This document shows, piece by piece, positions 26,301-36,600 of a stretch of DNA of 64,000 nucleotides. The stretch is taken from contig OU744448.1 in assembly GCA_916610825.1 (NCBI GenBank), positions 2,963,501 to 3,027,500 on the forward strand. The letters run 5' to 3'. The notes beneath the pieces are model-generated. The model did no database searches and was not told the origin of the DNA. It saw only the letters and a program-made list of their open reading frames with translations. Made by a program: the position numbers and the translations under genes. The stretch is from Haliclystus octoradiatus (taxonomy: Eukaryota; Cnidaria; Staurozoa; Stauromedusae; Haliclystidae). Numbering within the stretch: position 1 is the stretch's first letter; the number at the start of each line of letters is the position of its first letter.

Positions 26301-26598
26301 ATTTCAAATGCATTCATGCCTTTCTAAGGGGTAGAACTATTTTATTATAAATAGAAACATAGTAGGCCTATATTTTTTACTAGACAGTTTGATGTTCAAT
26401 ATATATATAAAGGAAACTCCAATAGATAATACATGTGTGTTATTTTGTGTGTTTGCTCCATCCCATCATAAACAGAATTGCAACATTAGACACCATTAAT
26501 ATTATCAGCAGGTTTGTAGCAGACATAACAAGAAATACCTGTGGGAAGAGGTTAAACCTCATATAACTATTTCATACCTTTTGCCGTTGCTCAGACAT
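20328..26598 (-). CDS. unknown conserved-looking protein, six exons, 200 aa
   Basis: Minus-strand exons are 26578-26598 (ATG), 22943-22993, 22767-22872, 21177-21378, 20888-21032 and 20328-20405 (stop TGA). All have AG/GT borders and compatible phases, totalling 603 bases. The protein starts MSEQRQKCLGIFGDAFLRSR. It has an acidic middle (DVPAPDYDIDTLQGEIG), then Lys/Glu-rich segments, and ends KPEFMKIQLRKSSGT. RPEF and KPEF recur in the last two exons. There is no signal peptide or membrane segment. I do not recognise the family. The reading frame stays open upstream of the ATG in exon 1, so further 5' coding exons are possible. Intron 1 contains a satellite array and two X-box-like palindromes. 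The last three exons are also present in duplication copy A. Confidence 0.6.
20750..20881. repeat. degraded pogo-like MITE in intron 5 of the unknown gene
   Basis: CAGGTGACCTTTATATACAG through TTTTTACTGTATCCC resembles the 38293 family. The duplicate is at about 5448-5577. On its far side the exon 5 end and donor are repeated imperfectly (AAATCTCGATCAGATCA followed by GTAAGT), so part of exon 5 was copied with the element. Confidence 0.5.
22000..22760. other. intron 3 sequence beyond the duplication edge
   Basis: This is AT-rich sequence with only short, non-conserved frames. A loose inverted repeat (AGCAGAATTATTGTGTTGC against GCGTAGAAACACAATAATCT) spans 22377-22525. Confidence 0.4.
23160..23300. 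repeat. repeat with two X-box-like palindromes
   Basis: GTTGCCATGACAAC (23249-23262) and GTTGTCATGACAAC (23281-23294) are 32 bp apart, centre to centre. The surrounding block recurs inverted at about 34560-34740, with GTTGTCATGACAAT and ATTGTCATGGCAAC. The palindromes resemble RFX X-boxes (GTTGCCATGGCAAC). Confidence 0.5.
23775..25514. repeat. satellite array, ten units of 170/176 bp
   Basis: Units starting AAGAGGAATTAATTGCCTG begin at 23775, 23951, 24121, 24291, 24467, 24644, 24820, 24996, 25172 and 25347. Two 170-bp units lack GTCTAT before GATCTGATGTG; the others are 175-177 bp. Units are almost identical, with the first and last more diverged. It lies in intron 1 of the minus-strand unknown gene and has no coding frame. 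Confidence 0.97.
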
Positions 26599-28100
26599 TG
26601 TAAACAAGGCTGTACGCAGTTCGATGACTTGATAATGAAAAAGGCTGTAAATAAAAACCAACATTCAAATATTCCTATGAATTGTAGAGGATTAGCATAC
26701 AAATCTTGAGTAGATTTATTCGCGTAGGGCTTTATAGGCACATTTATGGTCACAACCTAGAGTACAAGACAGTTTAATATCGTAATTATTGACCTTCCCC
26801 CGCAAAGAATAAAAACGTCTGTAATCCGAAGCAGCAAATATATTTCAAAAATATGCAAAGTATGCACGACTAGAATATTTGACATCCTCGTAGTAATCAT
26901 ATTTAATTTATTGAGTATAAAACTGATAAGCTTTTAGCATGATTATTTGTTTATCATTAATTTTTTAGTAAATAAATAGGCCTACCGACATTAATTTGTT
27001 TAAAACATTTCTGCCTTGAAAGAATAGATTAAACAGCAACGATTCAAAAAATGATTTCCTCGCATTGGGACGACGAACAGGAAATTTACAAATTTCAAGA
27101 ATTAAGAAAACAAACCGCCCTAAATAAAGCTGTAAACATTGGGGCGGCCATGTCATTTCGCTGAAGCCGGTTGAATTAAAAGACGAACTTGATAATTTCC
27201 TAAGCAAACAACAGAATCCTTAACTAGATAAAATCAGCAAGCAAATAAAAACTTATTGATTTCCTCATGATTTGCGTCAAACGGAAAAAACATGCAACTT
27301 TGAGCAAAAAGTGTAGCTCAATTTAAGTTGGGAAGCAGTGCAGGCTACCGCTCTATTGGAAACACGCAGTTGCAACACATTTTTACGTTATAACTCCTTG
27401 TGTATAACGGAAAACATTATTTTATTATTATTGATTGATAAATGTATCTTCAAATATAACCATGAGGAAGGAAATATTTTAAGATTGACACTTTGATCAA
27501 ATTGAAAATTCATTCTATCTAATCAAATAAGATCCTACCAAATGATAGTTCATAAAAATGAACAACGTTATTTTATTAGTCTAAAATTATTACTAACAAA
27601 AACGTGCTCGCATGTCACAACAGCTCGAACTAATTCTAAAATATATAGCAAAAATAATGAATAAAGCATGATTAAAGACATACACTAACCTGCCGTCTAT
27701 GTTAATACGACGATTCGCTTTGTAATGTTAAAAACAATAGTCGTATATGCCAACGAAGCGAGAAATATACCAAAAAAGGCAACCTCAGTGGAACGATAAT
27801 CAATAAGGTTTGGCGTGAGTGAAATGTTGTGAAGTCATGACCAAATAACCATAAAAGAAACTTCCGACCAAATTTCTGGTTGGTTGTTCTCGCTCAACCG
27901 CTATAACCGTTACCATAGTAATGACATACATGAAGGGGCGTGTTCTATTATTCATTTGTGTTAATGAAAATTATGCTTTACATACTACGCTGCATATTTA
28001 TTGTCTGTCCTGTTATAATCTTACTATAATCTTACGGAGATCTTCTTTAAATTATTATTCACCGTAGTGAGGTTTCAAAACAAATAAATCGACCTAGATG
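25515..28100. other. non-coding stretch (intron 1 remainder and upstream flank)
   Basis: Apart from the 21-base coding exon at 26578-26598, I see no supportable gene. A possible non-coding 5' exon of the unknown gene ends at a GTTAGT donor near 27696 (minus strand). Short frames at 25911-26252 and 26965-27207 lack support. Confidence 0.4.
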
Positions 28101-28109
28101 GGATATCTC

Positions 28110-28189
28110 TAGCCTGAGTCCAGACTAAAACGTTTCTGAAGGAATAGTTTACACTTCCTTCAGAAACGTTTTAGTCTGGACACAGGCTA
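28110..28189. mobile_element. 80-bp palindromic MITE with 9-bp target duplication
   Basis: It is almost a perfect hairpin: TAGCCTGAGTCCAGACTAAA at the left and its complement TTTAGTCTGGACACAGGCTA at the right. GGATATCTC flanks it on both sides (28101-28109 and 28190-28198). A 9-bp duplication fits MULE-type transposition. Confidence 0.85.
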
Positions 28190-28743
28190 GGATATCTCAC
28201 GATAATGAGTAGATTTAATATTCTACATCATGTGTAATGAAGGTTGTTGTTGATTTTATTACATGAAAATTCTATTATGAAGATGTATAGCTCAATGTCG
28301 GATACACTTGTTACAATGTCTGTTTGAAAATAATGATTAATGACTTGGAAAGGTGAATTTTTTAGGAATTTAATTCATTTAACAATGTAGTAAAGTAGCA
28401 GACTAAAACATTTTGGAGAATGTTATCGACGTTTGTCATGTCTTGGTCTGTTCAGCGGCTGACAAAGATCACGAAATGATGTAGATTTTGCAACTTTTTG
28501 CTTTAATAAGTTAGAATGATGGTACTTGTATGAGCCAATATTTAATGCAAATATTTATCAGTGCATTAAAGTCTTTCAAATATGACAGAACATTTTTCAA
28601 TATATGACAGCAAAAACAAATATTATATTATTTTATTAGGAGCTCCTGAACATATATTAAGTAATTGACGGGGATAAGCCAATCTTGGATTCTGTAAATA
28701 TTCATAGAAGATCATTATGAGTTAATTCATAGTTGACTATTGT

Positions 28744-29046
28744 TACCCGCTAAACACATTACGTCGTTTCGACCAAATCCGACCACCATGTAAGTCGGAA
28801 CTGGTCGGAACGTGGTCGGACAAAGTTAATTGGTCGGAAATCCGTCGAAATTTCGTCGGATAAATTCAACTGTTCGGAACTCCGTCGAAATTTGGTCGGA
28901 AAGTTTGCCGGTCGGAAGTCAGTCGGAATCTAGTCGGAAAATTTGGTCGGAATTACGTATTGTAGTGTCCACAGTACTTCGTCTTTCCGACCGAATATTT
29001 CCGACGTCGTTCCGGATCCGAAACGACGTAATGTGTTTAGCGGGTA
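28744..29046. mobile_element. foldback element with internal GGTCGGAA repeats
   Basis: A 28-bp perfect inverted repeat forms the ends. It begins TACCCGCTAAACACATTACG and continues TCGTTTCG; the right copy is its complement. The interior is a degenerate tandem run of GGTCGGAA/GTCGGAA units. It lies 640 bp upstream of the STXBP1 start codon. Its superfamily is unclear. Confidence 0.85.
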
Positions 29047-29085
29047 CTTTCAATTGTTTTACTCCTATCATTTAATTTAATTTGG

Positions 29086-29262
29086 TAGCTGCGGCGCGTC
29101 GTTGCACATTGACAATCGAGACCTATCTGTCATGAAATCTGTTGAAATTGATCTGCAGTGTCACGGCTGAGGTCAGTAAAGAGCGTTTAAAATCATTGCT
29201 CTTTATAGCGAAAAGCGCCACTCCTCTAGAAATAGAGAAGTGGCGCTCTAGAAATTACTTAC
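29086..29262 (+). repeat. SINE fragment (3' body only)
   Basis: It matches the SINE body from GTAGCTGCGGCGCGTCGTTG to the AGCGCCACTCCTCTAGAAAT region. The tRNA head is missing. It ends about 420 bp before the STXBP1 ATG. Confidence 0.75.
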
Positions 29263-29683
29263 TTTACTTATACTATACTACTGAACTGCTGAATGTCCTA
29301 ACTCCGTACACGGTGCACCTCTCACCTCTGATAATCACCTCACCTAGTAATATATCAGATCATAGATTATAGGCTATAATCAAGAATTGAAGTACTGAAG
29401 TCTCCAGTTGATAATATGCAGCTCTCGGTCGTGATCATTTACAGCAAATTTAAGTTTATGAACAAACTGTTTTTGTCTGCCTTCTTGAATTATAAGATGT
29501 TTGCCAGGAATGAAGTCAAAAAGTGAAAAATGAAAGAGGAAAAGTGAACTACATGCGTCATCCTTTAGCGAATGACCTCATAATTTCTTCATTGTTTCCA
29601 TGACACTAATATCAATGAGACTAGGTACTAGATTGTCATCGAAGACTCTATCTTTACATTTCTGTCAAGAGTGGGTGGGAAAA

Positions 29684-31465
29684 ATGGCGTTGAAAACATT
29701 GGTTGGAGAACGTATTTTAAATGATGTTATAAGAAGCGTTAAAACACCAGGAGAATGGAAAGTACTTGTTGTCGACTCCCTTGCTATGCGTGTGATTTCT
29801 TCATGCTGCAAAATGCAAGATATCGTGATGGAAGGAGTTACAATTGTTGAAGATTTAGGCAAGAAAAGACAGTCTTTGCCGCTCGAAGCTATATACTTCA
29901 TTACACCATCAGAGAATTCATGTCAGCTTTTATTAGATGATTTTAAAGAAGTAGGTAAATTTTGTTATAAAGCTGCACATATTTTCTTCACTGAAGCTTG
30001 TCCTGCCGCTTTATTTGAACGTTTGGCTAGTCCACAGCATGCTTTGGGTCGACGAATCAAAACATTGAAGGAAGTGAATGTTTCCTTTTTGCCTGTAGAA
30101 TCTCAAGTTTTTTCCTTGGATTTCAATACTTCATTTGGTGATATTTATAGTAATTCATCTAGTAGTGCAACAAAGGGCCATGCAATTGAGAGAATCGCCC
30201 AACAACTTGCTACATTATGTGCCACTTTGGGTGAATATCCATCTGTCCGTTACAGACAGGGTTCACAACTTTCCACTGAAGTTGCACGTGCTACGATGAG
30301 TAAATTGGATGCTTATAAAGCTGATGATCCAAGTATGGGTGATAGTCCTGATAAACAGCAATCTCAACTTGTTATACTTGACCGTGGTTTTGATCCAGTA
30401 ACACCCCTTCTGCATGAGTTAACTCTACAAGCGATGACGTATGATCTACTAGAGATAACAAATGATGTTTATAAATATCGAGTGCAAGATTCTGGTGAAG
30501 TTCATGAATCATTATTAGATGATAATGATGATATATGGGTAAAACTAAGACATCAACACATTGCTGTTGTCTTGAGCGAAGTCAATCGCCTTTTGAAGGA
30601 ATTCACCGAAGAGAAAAGAATGGGCAATGCAGCACCTCAGGCAAAGACAACAACAAAAGATTTATCAATGATGTTAAAACGTATGCCGCAATATCAGAAA
30701 GAGCTGAATAAATATGCATTACATTTGAATTTAGCTGATGAATGTATGAAAGAATATGGACGGGCTGAAGTCGAAAAATTATGTGCCGTCGAACAAGATT
30801 TGGCGACTGGTACTGATAAAGACGGTGAGAAAATCAAAGATCATATGCGATCAATCGTTCCTGTTTTATTAGATTCAAAGATAAGTGAACATGATAAATT
30901 ACGTATTATTCTTCTTCATGCAATCACGAAACAAGGTATCACGGAAGAAAATATGGCAAAACTAATGGAACATGCCAAAATATCTGTCTCACTGAAAGCA
31001 AGTATTACGAACATGAGTAATTTGGGTGTCCCAGTAGTGGATGATGCAGGTAAAAGAAAACCGTTACCACCTAGAAAAGAACGCAAAGAGGAAACATATA
31101 ATCTATCTAGGTATGTACCGTATGCTAAAGATATCATGGAGGATATTATCGAAAAGAAATTAGACAACAAACTTTTCCCTTATGTTATGATGAGAGAAGC
31201 TGGGTATGATAAAGGTTCTGGTGGTGGCGGTGCGGGTGCAGGGCGTAGTGCAAGATATTGGAATTGGCAAAAAGATAAAACTCAAGCAGACGCAAGGAGC
31301 GGACCAAGAGTCATATTTTTTGTTATTGGAGGTGTGACATATTCTGAAATGAGATCTGCATATCAAGTAACGCAAAATAATAAGCAGTGGGAAGTTTTAG
31401 TCGGTGGAACAGAATTATTAACACCAAGGCTTTTGCTACACAGACTAAAAGAATTATATAAGTGA
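29684..31465 (+). CDS. STXBP1: Munc18/syntaxin-binding protein (SM family), intronless
   Basis: The frame gives 593 residues from ATGGCGTTGAAAACATTG to TGA, close to the family length of about 590-600. Matches along the whole Sec1/Munc18 fold include KTLVGERILNDVIRSVK, GEWKVLVVDSLAMRVISSCC, YKAADDPSMGDSPDK-like DAYKADDPSMGDSPDK, LVILDRGFDPVTPLLHELT, MLKRMPQYQKELNKYALHL, VEQDLATGTDKDGEKIKD and a C-terminal GPRVIFFVIGGVTYSEMRSA. The protein binds syntaxin and SNARE complexes at the plasma membrane and is needed for vesicle priming and fusion. An in-frame ATG lies at 29600, but the 28 residues it adds do not look like the family, so 29684 is chosen. There are no introns, unlike SAR1 and DYNC2H1 nearby. 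AATAAA lies 17 bp past the stop. It could equally be the Munc18-2 or Munc18-3 class, since one invertebrate gene usually covers all three. Confidence 0.95.
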   Translation: MALKTLVGERILNDVIRSVKTPGEWKVLVVDSLAMRVISSCCKMQDIVMEGVTIVEDLGKKRQSLPLEAIYFITPSENSCQLLLDDFKEVGKFCYKAAHIFFTEACPAALFERLASPQHALGRRIKTLKEVNVSFLPVESQVFSLDFNTSFGDIYSNSSSSATKGHAIERIAQQLATLCATLGEYPSVRYRQGSQLSTEVARATMSKLDAYKADDPSMGDSPDKQQSQLVILDRGFDPVTPLLHELTLQAMTYDLLEITNDVYKYRVQDSGEVHESLLDDNDDIWVKLRHQHIAVVLSEVNRLLKEFTEEKRMGNAAPQAKTTTKDLSMMLKRMPQYQKELNKYALHLNLADECMKEYGRAEVEKLCAVEQDLATGTDKDGEKIKDHMRSIVPVLLDSKISEHDKLRIILLHAITKQGITEENMAKLMEHAKISVSLKASITNMSNLGVPVVDDAGKRKPLPPRKERKEETYNLSRYVPYAKDIMEDIIEKKLDNKLFPYVMMREAGYDKGSGGGGAGAGRSARYWNWQKDKTQADARSGPRVIFFVIGGVTYSEMRSAYQVTQNNKQWEVLVGGTELLTPRLLLHRLKELYK

Positions 31466-31481
31466 AAATCCTTTTTTTTTA

Positions 31482-31487
31482 AATAAA
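31482..31487 (+). terminator. polyadenylation signal of STXBP1
   Basis: AATAAA lies 17 bp after the TGA stop, following a run of T. The 3' UTR would be very short. Confidence 0.55.
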
Positions 31488-32800
31488 ATTTTGTTATATA
31501 TCAAGGCAAAATATCTTGTTTGTGGTCATTCCGCAAATCTACATTCTTTAAAATGCTGTTCTCTAATAATAAGGACAGTTTCTACTTGATGCAATAAAGA
31601 ATAGCCTACCTTCATTGAATTCAGTTTTAAATTTATATTATTGTGGAATGTTGTCCAAGTTAAATATACGTATATATATTTTGTGTAATACTATTATTAT
31701 AACCATAATTATAACGATATATACAAATAAGCAATTATACCTAGCTCAATTATAGACGTTAAAAAATTTAAAATTTCATTACTGTATTTTTGAATTTGTT
31801 ACTCAAAAAGTAAAATTAACTATTCATTTAGACAATATTTTGTCAGAAGTATTCATCAAACACTTTCTGGAATAAATAAGTTTTCAACATGCATTTGAAA
31901 ATTGGTATCGAAATGCGATTTTTCAAATCATTTTATTCCATAATAACGGCCATTGAAAATTAAAAATTCTATCTGATAAGACATGGACATATATAAAAGT
32001 TTTTGTCTATATGAAAGAAACCCATTCAATTAGTTTGTCTCTAGTATAAATGCACCGAGGGGGGATTTCCAGTTCCAAACATCAAATTGGTTGTACAGGG
32101 ACATGCCATTTTTAAGGGGTGCCTTTTCCTAAATTCTTGTGAAATTTTATGCTGTGTCAAGAAATGTTTGAAACTTTTATTTAGCCTACTCGTAGAAACA
32201 TGAAATTTTAGGGTCTTCATCCTCATTGCTGTAAAATTCTATGAAAAAAAAAAATCTGAGTACCTCCTTCCTGATTAACGCGGAACGTCTCAATTCTGCA
32301 ATAACACAGTTCCTAATGCGTTTTTATGATTGCATTCATAAAATACAGGAGAATAACGCATTGCATCTAAATATGGGGTCCCTCAGAGGTAATTCCAATG
32401 CAATCCTATTATCACCTTTTACGTCACTACAGTGTAGCCGTTAAGTGCAATTCGGACAAGTGAAATTCCCGCTTATTCGAAACCCTATAAACTGTTTTGT
32501 TAACAAATCCCTGTTAAATGCAACATAAATCATTGGCAATTATTTTCGTATCAAACTGGAGCCACATTATACAGATCACCATTATTGGATTAGCTACACT
32601 ACACTAGGAGGGTCATCCTAGTGTGAAAGTGTGACATCCCTTTATGGTTTGGGAATTGGCTTTCAAATGGCTTTCAGTCTGCAAAATACGATTTCATAGT
32701 TGTCTTTACTCTTAGTTGTATTCTAGTTCAAACTTGTTTTCAATCTATGCCGGAATTGTAAAAAATTGATATACAATATTTGAAAAACATAAAATAAAAC
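31488..32800. other. intergenic, no gene seen
   Basis: AT-rich sequence. At 32050-32235 a block with GGGGGGATTTCCAGTTCCAA and a later AGGGTCTTCATCC resembles loosely the G-run element at 3250-3600 and 18590-18930. Confidence 0.4.
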
Positions 32801-32803
32801 AAT

Positions 32804-33106
32804 ATGCTACCTTATCGCATCAACAAAGCCGTAAAGGAATATGATGATTGGAATAAATATAAGGGCCAACAAGAACAATGTCCAACCTTGGGGGAATTCC
32901 TAGCTACGAAGCATCAACATTACGAGTCTATATCTGGTTCAGATTCCGATAAAGTCAGCAATTTGATGAATCAACAATCCTTTGAACAAAAAATCTGTAA
33001 GGCAGCCCTGATCAAATGTTCCAAAATTGGTTTGTCACAAAGGGAGTCGTCAAAAATGGACAGTGGCATCCCTGTGAAAAACAGTTCTGGAGTTCATGAA
33101 CATTAA
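32804..33106 (+). pseudogene. short ORF of unknown family, interrupted by a MITE
   Basis: The ATG opens about 88 codons of codon-like sequence (LPYRINKAVKEYDDWNKYKG, later NLMNQQSFEQKICKAALIKC). The frame then enters a TTCATGAAC-family MITE at 33069, which supplies the final residues and the stop. With the MITE and one CA of the duplication removed, the frame would run about 13 more codons to a TAG near 33230. The other joining choice runs to a GTAAGT donor. No homologue is recognised. It may be a small gene damaged recently or a chance frame. Confidence 0.35.
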
Positions 33107-33198
33107 ATGGCCTAATTTTCATATGAAGTGTTCATGAAAATTGGGCCATACAACATTTAGAATCTGTTCATGAATTCCTGAATTGTTTTTCACAGGGA
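33069..33198. mobile_element. TTCATGAAC palindromic MITE inside an ORF
   Basis: Ends are TCCCTGTGAAAAACAGTTC and GAATTGTTTTTCACAGGGA, flanked by CA on both sides. The central GTTAAATGGCC motif of the family is present as ATTAAATGGCC. Confidence 0.85.
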
Positions 33199-33650
33199 CA
33201 TACAAGAAGGATGTGAAATATTTAAACAAATTGGTTGCTAGATGGGTAAGTACATAACAGTGCACAGTAAAACAAACAAAATAAAGTTTTTGTAAAATTT
33301 TCATTGATCTAATTATAAATTGATAATTGACATGATAAACTTGCAATTGGTAAGAATCCAACAGCTATATATTAGATACATATGATATAATATCATCAAT
33401 AAAGAATCAATTCATTTATTTATTCAATTTGATATTTAACCTGTACCAAATATTTTCAAATATTCAAGTCAAAAATATTATATTGCAATACTTTCTCAAA
33501 ATAATAAAGTTACTGAAATATTCTTGACATGTATAGCAGTTTCTTCATATATTCGCAAAAACGAGTGTATCATTTTCTTTGCATAGAAATTTGCAAAATA
33601 ATAGGCTATAATTAGTTTGATTGTGAAATTGGCGGTATTACCATGTAGAA

Positions 33651-36600
33651 TTAATCTATGAAATTAGCCAACCAACGGAATCCTACAGAAAACGCAAGAA
33701 CAAAAGTTCATTATAAATACTTGTCTTTGTAACGGTTTGCTTGATATGAATTTCATGATGGTACATGCGATAAAAAACACACAGTGATTGATGCAACAGT
33801 TTCCATTTAATCTATAAATCATGTCAAAAGGAATTCTATTGTTCAAAACATAAATTCTATTGTTCAACAATTGTGCCTGCCACCGTCGGTCCCAGTGGTT
33901 CCAACATTTTCTACGCCTGGGATACAGAATTATTACTCCGATCCGATCAAATCCGATTATTCGAAATGGTGAACATTGTTTTAAAGCGAGACAATTGAAT
34001 TACGCTAAGCATAAATTCAACTTGTGCTCGCAGCGGTCGCCGGTAAATCTTGCCCCTTTAACAGCTTTTTAATTTTGAGGTTATTGTCATAAAGAGATGA
34101 TCATAATTGCACATTTTTACTTATCTACCAGAGAAAAGAAAGCATATGATTTTTTTTCTGATTATAAACACTTGTTTACAGTTATTCTCTCCCTTTTCCA
34201 CTTAAGCGGGTTACACTGTATTATTTAATCATCCTTGAAATAGTGAACAATTTCAAACCACAACAATCTGCTGACACACAAAGAGACAAGCAAATTGCAT
34301 ACCTTCACCGTAGCCTTGTTGTTTTAATACTGAACACATAAATAATTCCAGTGGTCTCGCTTGCAAGTTTTGGCGATTTGTGTTAGTCTACAAGAAGAAA
34401 AACAACAATTCAGTTATGTGATCCATGCAAAGCACACCTTCTCAATCATTGAGTTTCAGTCTTCTGAGCGGTTATTCAAAGGGTTTGAAGTAATGGATAG
34501 TAGTCACATAAGCCGCAATTTGTACTATAGAGATGGATTAAGGTATGATATCGCATACCATCATCAGAAGATTGTTGTCATGACAATACACATCATGATT
34601 ATCGATTGTCATGGCAACACAAATATATTCCTTTTCATTTCATTTGCTGGTGAATCTTAACTGAGCTAACTCGATGGAATGGAGTATGGCTATCTGTTCA
34701 AACAATGGTCCAGCCAGTTGAATTAGAATCATTAAAATAGTAGATTGAAGCTCATTGAATAATCAATACTAACAAAAATAGAACGGACCAGACCTGAAAG
34801 GAAACCAAACGAGCTTTGGGATAAAACATTGTATCTCTTGTGATTTATTCTTCCTCAGCAATTGGCATTTGTTTGTTGCACAAGTCAATGCAGGATTATA
34901 TTTTAAGATGATGCCCATTTTTCAAGATTTATGTTGTTGAAATGCTTTTTCTTAATATTTGAAAAATAAAGAATTCCAGACAGGTGAATATTTTTTATCA
35001 AACTTTGAATTTGATATAGCGTGAAAAAGTTAAATATAGGATACCTATCCTGTAACAATTAACCTCATAGTCATAGACCAACAGTACATCATCAGAATAA
35101 ACTTACTTTGCCTGTTGCTAAACCGTATAAATTGAAAAACTGTCTAATCTGATCTTCTCCCATAGCTGTTGGAAGATCAATTTTATTTCCAAGAATTAAA
35201 ATTGGTGAATTGGCCAATTGTTCATCGTTTAGTAGACTCTGAATAACACAACAAATGTATGAGCTTGTGAGTGAAATCAGAGGTAACTCAAGGACACTTC
35301 ATATTATTATTAATGGCAAGTTTTTTCGAACGTTTTCTTGCTACCTCTTGGTTAATCAAACACCGACAATTCTTAGTGTCTTCGAACGTGACGTAATAAT
35401 CTGAGAGAATAGGGTAGAGCTCGAGACAATTAGGTCGCGACAATAGCATCTCCAAGGTTTCAAGACTGACGTGATAGAAAAACTCTTTTTTACAAATTTT
35501 TGACTTTTCAAAATAAAGATTTACTACAATACAGAAGCCAGAATTGTCAAGTTTATTATAAAAAAGATGCAAATAATTAGAAAGAGGAAAACAAAACGCA
35601 AAGAAGTCTTCATCTAATCAAGTTGATAGCGTTAAAGTCTCTAAATTATGAAGACATATTTAAACAAACTTGTTGCGATGAATTCGTAATATTTCTCAAA
35701 ACGCAGTTGTTCTTGAATATTTCATGGGATTAATTAAGGTATGGATTAATAATAAAACAATTATCAAACTCGATTTCGCATGACACTGAGAATTATCAGG
35801 CCTCGGCGCGTGGTATCCACGCGCTTCGGCCTGATAATTATCAGTGTCGTGCTCAATCTGGTTCGATAATTGTTAATTGGTGCCTTCATTTGTAGTAACA
35901 TGTGTGCAATGTGAACGACAAGTTACTTGCATTAAAATATTTACAACAAAAATAATGATAAAAAATTACTATTACCAAACAATGATACCAGGAGACGAAT
36001 TAGTATGATTTGCATGACAGCCGGACACAATAAACATTGTGATGAAAGTTTGTGTAACAAAAATGTATTTAAATATCAAAATATTCACCTTAACAAGTTC
36101 ATCAAATAAGGCAACAAGTAAAATCACCTTTTGGGTTGTAGCAATTGTTAGGGTGGGAAAGTTTATCGGTTAACCGTTTTCTAGGAAAACTACCGGTTTA
36201 TCTCAATGGTAAACAATTAACCGTTTTGTTTTGAATGTATTCAAAATAATAGATCTAATTCAAAGTCTATTGTTCTTTCGGTTAACCGCTTCACCACTGG
36301 TTATCTATTTCGGTTAACCGGTTGTAAACACTCCACCACCGTCTCATCCCTAGCTAGCAATGGTAATCATTCATGAAACAGTTGCTAACCAGGGTCCGAT
36401 ATAAGTAGGATCTTGGAATCTTGGAATCCAGAAGGTTACAGCAAATTCGAGTTAAAAAGTTTATGTCTTAAATGATTTATTATTGGTCAAACATCAACAA
36501 AGTATTCAGAAGAAATGTCGAAATGCCTCTAGGATTCCAGAAGGCTACACCTCCTGTCGGCCCATGTAGCCCTAACAGTAAGTATAACAACCATCAATCC

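Noticed and set aside
26965..27207. Minus-strand 80-codon frame and an opposite 38-codon frame
   Set aside because: Both strands are open over a short stretch and neither has a recognisable motif or partner exon.
29600..29683. Upstream in-frame start for STXBP1
   Set aside because: The extra 28 residues do not resemble the N-terminus of Munc18 proteins, whereas the ATG at 29684 does.
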